From contig NZ_PCPS01000002.1 in the NCBI RefSeq assembly GCF_002975405.1, positions 620,001 to 684,000 on the forward strand: a stretch of DNA of 64,000 bases, read 5' to 3'. Positions within the stretch are counted from its first letter, which is position 1. Every line of letters starts with the position of its first letter. The notes beneath the pieces are model-generated. The model saw nothing but the letters and a program-made list of their open reading frames with translations. It was not told the DNA's origin and ran no database searches. Positions 26,008 to 34,281 of the stretch are shown here, piece after piece. The DNA is from Arthrobacter sp. MYb229 (GTDB lineage: Bacteria > Actinomycetota > Actinomycetes > Actinomycetales > Micrococcaceae). The position numbers were made by a program, and so were the translations under genes.

Positions 26008-27036
26008 ATGAACTATCCTTCGGAGGGGAATAACGAAACTATTCCTACCGACTTTGACGACGTCGAACAGCAGGTATCCACTGGTGCCCTAGAGCATCAA
26101 CGCATCGACGAGCTTCTCAAAGAGGCCCATGAACGCTATGCCGATGCGGATGACGGTCTGCTGGCCCACTACATCCCAATCCTCGGCCAAGCTGATCCGA
26201 ACCTGTTTGGCATTGCCATGTCCCACGTTCGCGGATCCGTGCATGAAGTTGGCGACTGCCGGCATCTCTTTTCCATCCAGTCAATCTCCAAGATGTTCGT
26301 CTACGCTTTGGTCGTGCAGGAGCATGGGCGCGAACTCGTGCGCGAGCGCATCGGGGTGAACAACACCGGGATGTCCTTCAACTCGGTGATGGCCGTTGAG
26401 CTGAATAATGGGCACCCGATGAATCCGATGGTGAACGCCGGAGCGATTGCCACCACTGAAATGATTCCCGGCAAGACCGCAGCGAAGAAGTGGGAGAACG
26501 TCAGGGAAGGGCTCTCGGCATTCGCCGGCCGCGCGCTGTCCCTGGATGACGAGGTCTACCACTCCGAGTCGCTGGCCAACGAACGAAACAAGGCTTTGGG
26601 CCGTTTGCTCAAGAGCTACGGGCGTCTCGAGGGGGACCCGTTGGATGCCGTGGATACATATACCAAGCAGTGTTCGCTGAATGTCACCGCCTACGACCTT
26701 GCCGTCATGGGCGCGACGCTGGCCGACGGCGGGGTTAACCCGGTGACCGGAAAACAGGTAGTTGATGCGGATGTCTGCCGTGACACCTTGGCCGCTGTGG
26801 CGTCGAACGGCCTCTACGAGCGTTCGGGCGAATGGCTCTTTGAAATCGGCATACCAGCCAAATCCGGAGTTTCCGGAGGCATCGTGGCTGTAGCGCCCGG
26901 CAAAGGCGCCATTGGCGCCTTTTCGCCACCCTTGGATATGGCTGGCAACTCGGTTCGGGCACAGCTGGCCATTGGGCAGCTTTCGCGCGCCATGGGGTTG
27001 AACCTATTTGCGTCGGCTCCGAATCTAGAACGCTGA
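26008..27036 (+). CDS. glsA: Glutaminase
   Basis: A 342-residue serine-dependent beta-lactamase-like glutaminase converting glutamine to glutamate and ammonia. The catalytic S-x-x-K motif is SIQSISKM near residue 91, with further family segments MNPMVNAGAIATTEMI and VSGGIVAVAPGKGAIG. The ATG at 26008 has AAAGG nine bases upstream; the GTG at 26002 is the alternative. An N-terminal extension of about 30 residues precedes the catalytic domain. Confidence 0.93.
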   Translation: MNYPSEGNNETIPTDFDDVEQQVSTGALEHQRIDELLKEAHERYADADDGLLAHYIPILGQADPNLFGIAMSHVRGSVHEVGDCRHLFSIQSISKMFVYALVVQEHGRELVRERIGVNNTGMSFNSVMAVELNNGHPMNPMVNAGAIATTEMIPGKTAAKKWENVREGLSAFAGRALSLDDEVYHSESLANERNKALGRLLKSYGRLEGDPLDAVDTYTKQCSLNVTAYDLAVMGATLADGGVNPVTGKQVVDADVCRDTLAAVASNGLYERSGEWLFEIGIPAKSGVSGGIVAVAPGKGAIGAFSPPLDMAGNSVRAQLAIGQLSRAMGLNLFASAPNLER

Positions 27037-27374
27037 CTTTAATTATTCGATGCGATGGCAACTCGATAAGGAGTTGTCTACTTGGCCAATAATTTATAGC
27101 CGGTTGGGTTAAATCAGCCAGGCAAACGGTGGCATGTGGAGTTTGGCTTTGAAATTTACTATCTCGATACCCTCTAAATGCTCTACTCAGCACCGAATAA
27201 CACGAGAACATTTGTTCGTGATTCAGATGGCGGGAGAAAACCCCGCGAGAAATCCTCGAGCTCGTCCGAAGCCAAGAAGTCTTCGCGCTAAAAGCAAGTT
27301 GAATTTGCTCCTAAATACGCTTTACTGAAGGTAGGTGCCATCGCAGGCACTCCTACTTTGAGGATGCGGAGCAT
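27037..27374. other. A+T-richer intergenic region before the exported-protein locus
   Basis: No supported gene. It presumably holds the promoter of the 27375-31492 locus. Just before the first gene, 27331-27356 can fold as GTAGGTGCC-ATCGCA-GGCACTCCTAC, a small hairpin that would sit in the mRNA leader. No known riboswitch class is recognised. Confidence 0.4.
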
Positions 27375-27929
27375 ATGAAGAAAGTAACCAAGGCGACTGT
27401 AGCGGCCGTTGCCGCGGGTGCCCTGTTGCTCGGCGGCGCCGGTACGGTGGCCCGTTGGCAATCACAGCAGACGGTAGACGCGGGCGTGGTTGAGACCGGC
27501 CATCTGAACCTGACTCTGGGCGCCGACGGCGTTTGGCAAGATGTCAGCAACGCGGCAGCGCCGGAGCCCTTCGATCCTGCAACGCAGCAGCTTGTGCCTG
27601 GCGATACGGTGACCTATAGCCAGACCGTCGCAATTGACGCCGAGGGCAAGAATATTGCCGGTGTCTTGAGCATTGCCGAAGCCGAGACCGTGTTGGGCGC
27701 GCTGGAGGGCTTTGTGACCGTGGGGCTTGAAGTTGACGCCTCGGCCACTGGCATCACGGAAGAACCTGACGGCACGCTGAGTTTTGCCGAGCCAGGTACC
27801 TACAACGTTCCGGTGTTGATTACCGTTGTCTTTGCTGAAGGCGCCGTAGGCGACACGCCGCCGTCAACCTATGACCAGCCTCTTGACTTGGGCGACCTGA
27901 CCTTGACTTTGGACCAAGTCCGCTCCTAG
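27375..27929 (+). CDS. Alternate-type signal peptide (SipW-dependent-like) exported protein A
   Basis: A 184-residue secreted protein. The signal has a Lys-rich start (MKKVTKATVAAVAAG), a Gly/Ala-rich core and a non-classical end, GTVARWQSQQTVDAG, where an aromatic residue follows the cleavage region. This is the pattern of alternate-type/SipW-dependent signal peptides seen in TasA and camelysin relatives. The mature part is acidic and rich in beta-forming residues, with the shared ETGHLNLTLG segment. It is the first gene of a locus with two matching peptidases, and probably a surface or fibre protein. Exact function unknown. Confidence 0.8.
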   Translation: MKKVTKATVAAVAAGALLLGGAGTVARWQSQQTVDAGVVETGHLNLTLGADGVWQDVSNAAAPEPFDPATQQLVPGDTVTYSQTVAIDAEGKNIAGVLSIAEAETVLGALEGFVTVGLEVDASATGITEEPDGTLSFAEPGTYNVPVLITVVFAEGAVGDTPPSTYDQPLDLGDLTLTLDQVRS

Positions 27930-27954
27930 GTAACGAACGCGGGATAGCCCCTAT

Positions 27955-28542
27955 ATGCCCAAGCCTCTGAAGTTTGCGTTGATAGCGGCCGTGCTTTTGG
28001 TGCTCGGACTCGGCGCCCAAGGTACGGTCGCTTCGTGGCGCGCAGAAAGCAGTGTGGATCCCGGAACGCTGCAGACCGGATCCTTGCAGTTGCTTGCCGG
28101 TGATGGGGTAAACGGTATGCAGCATTACCAGTTCTCGCAGCTCAGCAGCGGCAACCTTGTCCCGGGGCAATTCACGCAGGCGCCACTGGTGATCAGCAAT
28201 GGCGGCACCAGCGATCTGGGCTATCGGCTGGACGGAGCGGTCAACGCGGCAACTTCACCCACTGCCGCTGATATTGCCTTGTCCGAAGCAAGCCAGTTGC
28301 GCATTCATGCCGGTATGCCTGCCTCCGCTTGCGAAGCTGGGCAGCCGCTCTCTGGCGAGCAACTTTATGCAGGTTCGCTAGGGGATGCTGCGGAGTTTGC
28401 AGCGCCCAGACCGTTGCCGGCCGAAAGCGCTGGGGGCGAAGAAACCCTATGCGTGCGAGTCTCGCTTCCTGCTGGCGCGTCCCAGACAGCAGCCGGCGGG
28501 AAGCTGGAACTCAGGCTGGGCTTTGTCGGGCAGCAGCGATGA
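27955..28542 (+). CDS. Alternate-type signal peptide exported protein B
   Basis: A 195-residue secreted protein similar in plan to its upstream neighbour. The signal-like N-terminus is MPKPLKFALIAAVLLVLGLG followed by GTVASWRAESSVDPG, and the mature part starts with LQTGSLQLLAGDG. Two Cys (about residues 124 and 162) may form a disulphide. The stop overlaps the start of the peptidase gene that follows (ATGA at 28539-28542), so expression is coupled to it. The likely role is a TasA-like subunit; this is inferred. Confidence 0.78.
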   Translation: MPKPLKFALIAAVLLVLGLGAQGTVASWRAESSVDPGTLQTGSLQLLAGDGVNGMQHYQFSQLSSGNLVPGQFTQAPLVISNGGTSDLGYRLDGAVNAATSPTAADIALSEASQLRIHAGMPASACEAGQPLSGEQLYAGSLGDAAEFAAPRPLPAESAGGEETLCVRVSLPAGASQTAAGGKLELRLGFVGQQR

Positions 28543-29108
28543 CCGTGCAAACACGAGCGGAGCTCAGAAAAGAACGTGAAAAGACTGGCCTGTTTTGGTG
28601 GAGCGGACAACTTGCCTCTTGGTTTGCCCTCTTCGTTGTGCTGGCTTTGATCGCCGTCATGATCGTAATCCCAAAACTTGGCGGTGCCACAGCCTATACC
28701 GTGCTGACAGGTTCCATGCGGCCAGAGTTCCCTCCTGGGTCGTTAATCGTAGTGCGGCCTGCAGATACGGAAGAGATCCGGATTGGCGATGTGGTGACCT
28801 ACCAGCTGAAGTCCGGAGAGCCTGAGGTGGTGACCCACCGGATCGCCGCCGTTAGCTCGTCCTTGTCGGGGGAAATTCAATTCACGTTGCGCGGGGATGC
28901 AAACAACACCGATGACGATCCGGTAAGGCCAGAGCAGATCAGGGGCAAGCTCTGGTACTCGATGCCATTGCTCGGTTTCATCAATTCGGCCATTTCCGGC
29001 CAGCAGCGCACTTGGCTGACCTGGGCTGCCGCAGGGGGCCTGCTGGCCTACTCGATGATCATGTTCGCCGGAGCTTGGCGCGAGAATCAACGAAAGGAAC
29101 GGACATGA
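28539..29108 (+). CDS. SipW-type signal peptidase I (first)
   Basis: A 189-residue membrane peptidase of the ER/SipW class, which uses a Ser/His dyad instead of Ser/Lys. An N-terminal helix (about 25-45) precedes the catalytic Ser59 in LTGSMRPEFPPGS, His100 is in VVTHRIAAV, and the conserved GDANNTDDD box follows. A second helix lies near the C-terminus (about 160-178). Its start overlaps gene B and its stop overlaps the next gene by four bases each. It presumably cleaves the alternate-type signals of the adjacent exported proteins. Confidence 0.9.
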   Translation: MTVQTRAELRKEREKTGLFWWSGQLASWFALFVVLALIAVMIVIPKLGGATAYTVLTGSMRPEFPPGSLIVVRPADTEEIRIGDVVTYQLKSGEPEVVTHRIAAVSSSLSGEIQFTLRGDANNTDDDPVRPEQIRGKLWYSMPLLGFINSAISGQQRTWLTWAAAGGLLAYSMIMFAGAWRENQRKERT

Positions 29109-29782
29109 CTATTCGTCTTCACCCGGTCCTTTTGAAGGCCTCGGCCGCAGCGCTCATTGCATGTCTGAGTGCCGCTCCCGTCCATGCTCGGAGTGATCAA
29201 GATAGTGCCGGTGGCTTGAGCTATAGCAGTGATGGCAGGAATTTTTCACAGGCCCCACCGCCGCTGTTCGGCGGGGAGCCGGTTCTGGTGCCAGGCGATG
29301 AAGTCATTGGCGCACTGTGGATTCGCAACGACCGCGGCCTGGAGATAGAAGTTAGCGTGCAACCCAAGGATCCAGCAGCTCACACGCAAATCTATTTCGA
29401 GACAATCGGCTTGTCGCGCTTCCGGCTGGAACCGGAGGAATCGGTCAAAGTGGGACTGCGCATGGGGATGCCGGGGTCCGCGACGAACGGGTCGCAAGAT
29501 CAGGAAGAGCGTTCACTGCAGGTGCAGATCAACGCGGTCGAAATCGGCATAGGCAAGACACCGGAGCCCGAACCGTCGCAACCACCACGCGAAACCGACG
29601 CGCCCCCAGAAGCTCCTCCCGAAAAGAATACTCCGGATCAGCGCGATCAACTTAGCGATACGGGATTCAGCGGAGGGGTAATAGCATTGGGAATCGGTGC
29701 ATTGGCGGCTGGCTGTGCGGCCGTCATTCTCTCGTGGAGACAGAAACGAACTGAAGCAATAAGGGATGATGGCAAACGATGA
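29105..29782 (+). CDS. Exported protein with LSDTG wall-anchor-like C-terminus
   Basis: A 225-residue secreted protein. A classical signal peptide (about 1-28, ending near PVHARS) precedes an acidic beta-rich domain and a Pro/Glu-rich stalk (about 155-180). The C-terminus has LSDTG (residues 183-187), a hydrophobic helix and a basic RQKR tail, the layout of sortase-anchored proteins with Ser in place of Pro in LPxTG. It may anchor the locus products to the wall. It overlaps both neighbours by four bases. No sortase gene is in the window. Confidence 0.78.
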   Translation: MTIRLHPVLLKASAAALIACLSAAPVHARSDQDSAGGLSYSSDGRNFSQAPPPLFGGEPVLVPGDEVIGALWIRNDRGLEIEVSVQPKDPAAHTQIYFETIGLSRFRLEPEESVKVGLRMGMPGSATNGSQDQEERSLQVQINAVEIGIGKTPEPEPSQPPRETDAPPEAPPEKNTPDQRDQLSDTGFSGGVIALGIGALAAGCAAVILSWRQKRTEAIRDDGKR

Positions 29783-30354
29783 GCACCCGATCCATGCGTA
29801 TCAAGGCGATCCTGTCCATGGGAATTCTCGTGGGATTTGGCGCGGTCTCCACGTTGGCTGCGTGGACCGGCACCGCCACCGCGACCTCCAATATCAGTTC
29901 CGCTACTGTCGCCCTTGGAGTCGGCGCAACGGCAGGTGCAGCGAACGCAACTACCTATCAGATGCCTATTACCGGCAGTAATTTGTATCCGGGCACCAGC
30001 GCGGCATCCACGGTGGTTGTGAAAAATACGGGAACCATATCGGCTCCGTACACGGTTCAGGGAAAGATCACCGAATCAGGTGCTTCCACCCTGGGTGCGG
30101 GGCTGAACATCTCCGTCAAGATTGGCGCAACGATCAGCGGCAGCGGCACCAACGTCACGTGTTCAGGTGGAACGACCATAATCTCCAAGAGCGCCGGTGC
30201 GCAGTTCATCGGCTCATCGACTCCGCGCACTTTAGAATCTGGTGCCTCAGAGTCGCTTTGCATCCAATATGCTTTGCCGACAACAGCTGCCAACTCCCTG
30301 CAGGGCGCAACGACAAGCATTGGCCTGACCTTCACCTCAACGGTTGGTTCCTAG
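29779..30354 (+). CDS. Alternate-type signal peptide exported protein C (TasA-like)
   Basis: A 191-residue secreted protein with a SipW-type signal: basic start MSTRSMRIKAILSMG, a hydrophobic core, then STLAAWTGTATATSN, with a small residue and an aromatic after the cleavage region. The mature part is rich in Thr, Ser, Gly and Ala, with beta-strand periodicity and two Cys, typical of fibre or camelysin-like surface proteins. It is followed one base later by the second peptidase gene. It is the most TasA-like member of the locus. Confidence 0.8.
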   Translation: MSTRSMRIKAILSMGILVGFGAVSTLAAWTGTATATSNISSATVALGVGATAGAANATTYQMPITGSNLYPGTSAASTVVVKNTGTISAPYTVQGKITESGASTLGAGLNISVKIGATISGSGTNVTCSGGTTIISKSAGAQFIGSSTPRTLESGASESLCIQYALPTTAANSLQGATTSIGLTFTSTVGS

Positions 30355-30355
30355 C

Positions 30356-31492
30356 ATGGGGAATCATAAGTCCAAAAGGAATCGGGGCACGGGCCTCTCA
30401 GCATTCCAGCGGATCGTATTGAACGTAGGGGCGGCACTGGGTTCCCTATGCCTGATCATGACGGTCGCAACCATGATTTTTGGTCTAAAGCCCTTGATTT
30501 TTGCTTCCGGCTCCATGGAGCCGTCGATTCCGACGGGTTCCTTAGGGATCGCAGTGCCCACTGCTATCCACGAGATCAACCAGGACGAAATTGTCTCGGT
30601 GATAAATAGCGAAAATCAACGCATAACGCATCGGGTCGTCGAGAACTCAGATGCCGGTCTGGTGCTCAAGGGAGATTCCAACCCCATCCCAGATCTCGAA
30701 ATGTACCACGCGAGCACCGTCGATAAGCTTCTTCTCAGCATTCCTGTATTGGGCTATGCCGTTTCTTGGCTCAGCCAGCCTTGGGCATTTTTCCTCGGGG
30801 GACTGCTCTGTGCCTATCTGCTCTACATAGCCTTCGTTAGAAGCACCAACGATCGTGGAAGTGATCCTGGCAATACGAGTGAAGCAAGAAAGAACGCGTC
30901 CGAGATGCATGCCTCGGTCGAAGACGCAACCGGGTCGGCTCACAGATGGTCGAAACGCAAATCGATACGTGGGATCGCGGGCCTTGGTGCTCTTCTGCTC
31001 GTCAGCACGCTGATTGTCGGCACACCGAAGATCGAAATGACTCAGGCCGCCTTCGCGGGCAATGCGACGTCTACGTCATCGCCCGTTGCCGCCAGCGTGC
31101 CAGCGATCCCCGGCGCCCTGACCTGCACGACGGTTGGCGGCGTGCTGGGTGCCGCTACCAGTGCTGACGTGTCCTGGCCCGCGCCGGCTATGCCTGGTGG
31201 TGCTAAATATGCGGTTCGGGTGCAGTTCAACTCCGGTGAGGTTCGTTTTCTAAACGTCAACGCTGGCACTACTTCGGTGAGGTTCAGCGCCGGGCTGAGT
31301 CTGCTCGGAGCAATCCTCGGCACTGCCCAGACATTTGAAGTCAAGGTGCTCGTCGTGACAACAACTGATGGAGCTGCGGTCACCGAAATGGGCAGCAACA
31401 TCGGATGGTCCTCGCCGGTGGCTACGGCGCCGAAAACGACAATTCGATACCGGCCGGGAATTTTGCTGATCAACGATTTCTCGTGCGCGTAG
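30356..31492 (+). CDS. SipW-type signal peptidase fused to a substrate-like C-terminal domain
   Basis: A 378-residue protein in two parts. Residues 1-165 are a Ser/His signal peptidase: helix about 20-45, catalytic Ser53 in ASGSMEPSIPTGS, His92 in ITHRVV, a GDSNPIPD box and a second helix at 143-161. After a hydrophilic linker (165-202), residues 203-240 look like another alternate-type signal: basic RKSIRG, hydrophobic GLGALLLVSTLIVG, then EMTQAAFAGNATS. The remainder (240-378) is a beta-rich domain with a fibronectin-III feel (DVSWPAPAMPGGAKYAVRVQF). It looks like a peptidase joined to its own substrate. The enzyme call is firm; self-processing is inferred. Confidence 0.85.
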   Translation: MGNHKSKRNRGTGLSAFQRIVLNVGAALGSLCLIMTVATMIFGLKPLIFASGSMEPSIPTGSLGIAVPTAIHEINQDEIVSVINSENQRITHRVVENSDAGLVLKGDSNPIPDLEMYHASTVDKLLLSIPVLGYAVSWLSQPWAFFLGGLLCAYLLYIAFVRSTNDRGSDPGNTSEARKNASEMHASVEDATGSAHRWSKRKSIRGIAGLGALLLVSTLIVGTPKIEMTQAAFAGNATSTSSPVAASVPAIPGALTCTTVGGVLGAATSADVSWPAPAMPGGAKYAVRVQFNSGEVRFLNVNAGTTSVRFSAGLSLLGAILGTAQTFEVKVLVVTTTDGAAVTEMGSNIGWSSPVATAPKTTIRYRPGILLINDFSCA

Positions 31493-31526
31493 TCCGCCCA
31501 AACGCCACCCATGGGAAATCGGCGAA

Positions 31527-32132
31527 CTACACGAACTTTCGCTCAAACCCGGATAGCACGATTTCCAATCCGGCAGAGAAGGCCTTCGCCGGCCTGCCTT
31601 CTACATTCAAGCCGGCGTCCAAGGCGTCGCTAAATGCAGTAGATGCTTCGCTGCTCACTAGCCAGACTTCCTTGGGCGCGGCGGCATCCAACGCGGAGCC
31701 CAAGACAAACGAATCAATGATGGTGATCGCTTGCAGGCGTTCCTTGGGTGCAAATCCAGCCATGGCAAACGCTTCAGCCAGCGCTTCATAGACTCGCAGC
31801 GTCGTTTGGTCGCGGACCGTGTGGCTGGTGAAGAGCGGAATCAATTTTGGGTGCTTGGCGTAGGAGGCCCAATACTCCGTGGCGATCTGCCGAACTGCCT
31901 CCTGCCAATCAACCCGGTCCAGATCGGGTAGTTGAATTTCGGACATCGCGCGCCCGCGCATCAGCTCAATGATCCCGGCCTTGCCATCTACGTGGTTGTA
32001 GAGCGAAGATGCAGTCACCGAGAGTGCTTTGGCCAGATGCGGCAGGGTGAACTCACCATGTGCGTCGACAAGCTTGAGCGCGGCGTCGGCAATCGCAATT
32101 GCGCTGAGCTTTGGTTTCGACGGCCTAGCCAT
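31527..32132 (-). CDS. TetR-family regulator
   Basis: A 201-residue repressor. The N-terminal helix-turn-helix has FTLPHLAKALSVTASSLYNHVDGK (about residues 27-50), and a TetR_C-type ligand domain follows. It is divergent from the aguB-aguA pair, and two near-identical operators lie in the 140-bp gap, so it probably represses both directions. Its inducer would plausibly be agmatine or a related amine; this is inferred from the targets. Confidence 0.9.
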   Translation of the reverse strand: MARPSKPKLSAIAIADAALKLVDAHGEFTLPHLAKALSVTASSLYNHVDGKAGIIELMRGRAMSEIQLPDLDRVDWQEAVRQIATEYWASYAKHPKLIPLFTSHTVRDQTTLRVYEALAEAFAMAGFAPKERLQAITIIDSFVLGSALDAAAPKEVWLVSSEASTAFSDALDAGLNVEGRPAKAFSAGLEIVLSGFERKFV

Positions 32133-32181
32133 GCGGGCTTCCTTTGCTTCGAGACTCTTTGACTAGAGCATACACAGATTA

Positions 32182-32198
32182 AACGAAAATCATTCGTT
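32182..32198. promoter_or_regulatory. TetR operator 1
   Basis: AACGAA-AATCA-TTCGTT, an inverted repeat with a five-base spacer, close to the TetR gene start. It matches operator 2 in both arms. Confidence 0.7.
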
Positions 32199-32238
32199 AA
32201 ACTCCTTGATTTTGGATATGACTTAGGTCTAACCTGAA

Positions 32239-32255
32239 AACGAATAGCATTCGTT
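32239..32255. promoter_or_regulatory. TetR operator 2
   Basis: AACGAA-TAGCA-TTCGTT, with the same arms and spacer length as operator 1, 57 bp downstream and just before aguB. The pair suggests control of both divergent promoters by the TetR protein. Confidence 0.7.
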
Positions 32256-32276
32256 AAACATCCTGAGGTGACCCAA

Positions 32277-33254
32277 ATGCAAGAAGTCCTCGCCCTGAAT
32301 CCACCGGTCTCTCCGGCGCGTGCCGGAGAAAAAGTGCGTGGCGACATCACCGTTGCCCTAGTGCAGCACCGCTGGCATGAAGACCGCCAAGCCCTGGAAG
32401 CGGAGCTTGAAGATGGGATCCGGCGAGCGGCGAGCCATGGCGCACAAATCGTATTCCTGCCGGAACTGACGCTGAGCAAATACCCGGCTTTCAAAGTCCC
32501 GGATACGGCTGCCGCCGATGCGTCTGCCGAAGAGCTGCTGACCGGTCCAACTTTTACCTTCGCCGCGCAGATGGCCACCAAGCACCAGATCAACGTGCAT
32601 ATCTCCTTGTACCGCAAGGCGCCATCGCACGATGGCCTGGGGTTGAACACCGCGATTGTCGTGTCGCCGGAGGGCGAACTGGTGGCGACCACGAATAAGC
32701 TGCATATTCCGCGTACCGCCGGATACTACGAGGATAAATACTTCCGCGAAGGCCCCAACGAGGAGCCCTATCCGGTGCACCGCATCCCGGGCCTGAAAGA
32801 TCTGGCCATGGGACTGCCCACTTGCTGGGATGAGTGGTTCAGCGAACCACCGCGCATCTACTCGTTAGCCGGGGCCGACCTGCTGGCCTATCCTACGGCC
32901 ATCGGGTCTGAACCGGATCACCCGGATTTTGATACCGAACCGCTGTGGCGCCAAACCATTCTCGGCAATGGCATTGCCAACGGTCTTTTCATGGTCGTCC
33001 CTAACCGCTGGGGCGACGAAGGAGCGCTGACCTTCTACGGTTCCTCCTTCATCTCCGACCCGTATGGCCGGATTCTGGTCCGCGCCCCGCGCGATGAATC
33101 AGCGGTGCTGGTCGCGAGCCTGGACCTGGATGCCCGCCGGGACTGGCTGACGCTCTTCCCATTCCTGCGCACACGCCGCCCGGAAACCTACGCAGCCCTG
33201 ACCGAAGCGCGCGTTGAGAGCGGACTCGGGGAAGAAGAGCAGACTCGTGCCTAA
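32277..33254 (+). CDS. aguB: N-carbamoylputrescine amidase / carbon-nitrogen hydrolase
   Basis: A 325-residue nitrilase-superfamily hydrolase with the Glu-Lys-Cys triad: Glu in FLPELTLSKYP, Lys in NKLHIPRTAGYYEDKYF and Cys in GLPTCWDEWF. The HIPRTAGYYEDKYF segment and the adjoining agmatine deiminase point to N-carbamoylputrescine hydrolysis to putrescine, CO2 and ammonia. The ATG at 32277 has GAGGTGA five bases upstream; a GTG at 32268 is possible. It overlaps aguA. Confidence 0.9.
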   Translation: MQEVLALNPPVSPARAGEKVRGDITVALVQHRWHEDRQALEAELEDGIRRAASHGAQIVFLPELTLSKYPAFKVPDTAAADASAEELLTGPTFTFAAQMATKHQINVHISLYRKAPSHDGLGLNTAIVVSPEGELVATTNKLHIPRTAGYYEDKYFREGPNEEPYPVHRIPGLKDLAMGLPTCWDEWFSEPPRIYSLAGADLLAYPTAIGSEPDHPDFDTEPLWRQTILGNGIANGLFMVVPNRWGDEGALTFYGSSFISDPYGRILVRAPRDESAVLVASLDLDARRDWLTLFPFLRTRRPETYAALTEARVESGLGEEEQTRA

Positions 33255-34281
33255 CTACTTCATGCCCGCCGAAACTGCAGCCCATGAGCGGATCTTCATG
33301 GCTTTTCCAAGCGGAGGATACACCTTGGGGCAGAGCGAGGCGGAGGCGGAAGCCGCTCGTACGGCATGGTCCAACGTGGCCCGCGCGGTTGCCCGGTTTA
33401 CCCCGGTGACGATGATCGTTGATCCAGGCGCACTTGCCGATGCCGGCCGCCATCTCGGGGAATCCGTGGACTTCTCGGTACGCGCGTTGGATGATGCCTG
33501 GATGCGCGACATCGGTCCAACCTTCGTACGTGATGCCGCGGGTGAACTTTTTGCGGTGAACTGGAATTTCAACGGTTGGGGCGCCCAGGCATGGGCAAAC
33601 TGGGGAAAGGACAGCAAGATCGCGAGCGAAGTTGCCGCCTTGACCGAAACCAAGGTGCTGCGAGCGCTGATCACCAATGAAGGCGGCGGCATTCATGTGG
33701 ATGGGGAGGGCACCGTTTTGGCTACCCGCAGCGTCCAGCTGGACCCGGGACGCAACCCGGGGGCAACGGAAGCCGATATTGAAGTGGAATTTTCCCGGCT
33801 ACTCGGTGCCACGCAGACCATCTGGCTAGAGCGCGGGTTGACCCGTGACAACGAAGAATTCGGAACCCGTGGACACGTAGATATCGTGGCATGTTTCGCC
33901 GCGCCCGGAGTGGTGCTCTTCCACGACCAGCAGAACCGTGAGCACCCAGATTTTGCGGTCTCCCAGCAGGTGCGCCAGCAGCTTGAGTCTGCAGTTGACG
34001 CCAAGGGACGCAAGCTCACGCTCATTGCGGTGCCGGCCCCGACGGTGCTCACGGATACCGAGGGATGGGTTGATTACTCCTACATCAACCATCTGGTCAC
34101 CAACGCCGGAGTCATCGCCTGCACCTTTGGCGATCCGATGGATGCCCAGGCCCTGCAAGTATTGGCGGAGGCCTATCCTGGGCGGGAAGTGGTGGGAGTC
34201 GATGCCCGGGAGCTCTTTGCGCGCGGTGGCGGAATCCACTGCATCACTCAACAGCTGCCGGGGGCTAAACGCAAGGGTTAG
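33247..34281 (+). CDS. aguA: Agmatine deiminase
   Basis: A 344-residue member of the guanidine-modifying enzyme superfamily that converts agmatine to N-carbamoylputrescine and ammonia. Recognisable are MPAETAAHERIFMAFPS, the substrate-binding DDAWMRDIGPTF, NEGGGIHVDGEGT, the His of GTRGHVDIVACF and the catalytic Cys in GGGIHCITQQLPG at the C-terminus. The GTG start at 33247 overlaps the aguB stop. With aguB it completes agmatine to putrescine under the TetR regulator. Confidence 0.93.
   Translation: MPNYFMPAETAAHERIFMAFPSGGYTLGQSEAEAEAARTAWSNVARAVARFTPVTMIVDPGALADAGRHLGESVDFSVRALDDAWMRDIGPTFVRDAAGELFAVNWNFNGWGAQAWANWGKDSKIASEVAALTETKVLRALITNEGGGIHVDGEGTVLATRSVQLDPGRNPGATEADIEVEFSRLLGATQTIWLERGLTRDNEEFGTRGHVDIVACFAAPGVVLFHDQQNREHPDFAVSQQVRQQLESAVDAKGRKLTLIAVPAPTVLTDTEGWVDYSYINHLVTNAGVIACTFGDPMDAQALQVLAEAYPGREVVGVDARELFARGGGIHCITQQLPGAKRKG

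Noticed and set aside
27134-27328. A 64-codon frame in the gap before the exported-protein locus.
   Set aside because: Basic, low-complexity content and no ribosome-binding site; the region looks like a promoter and leader.
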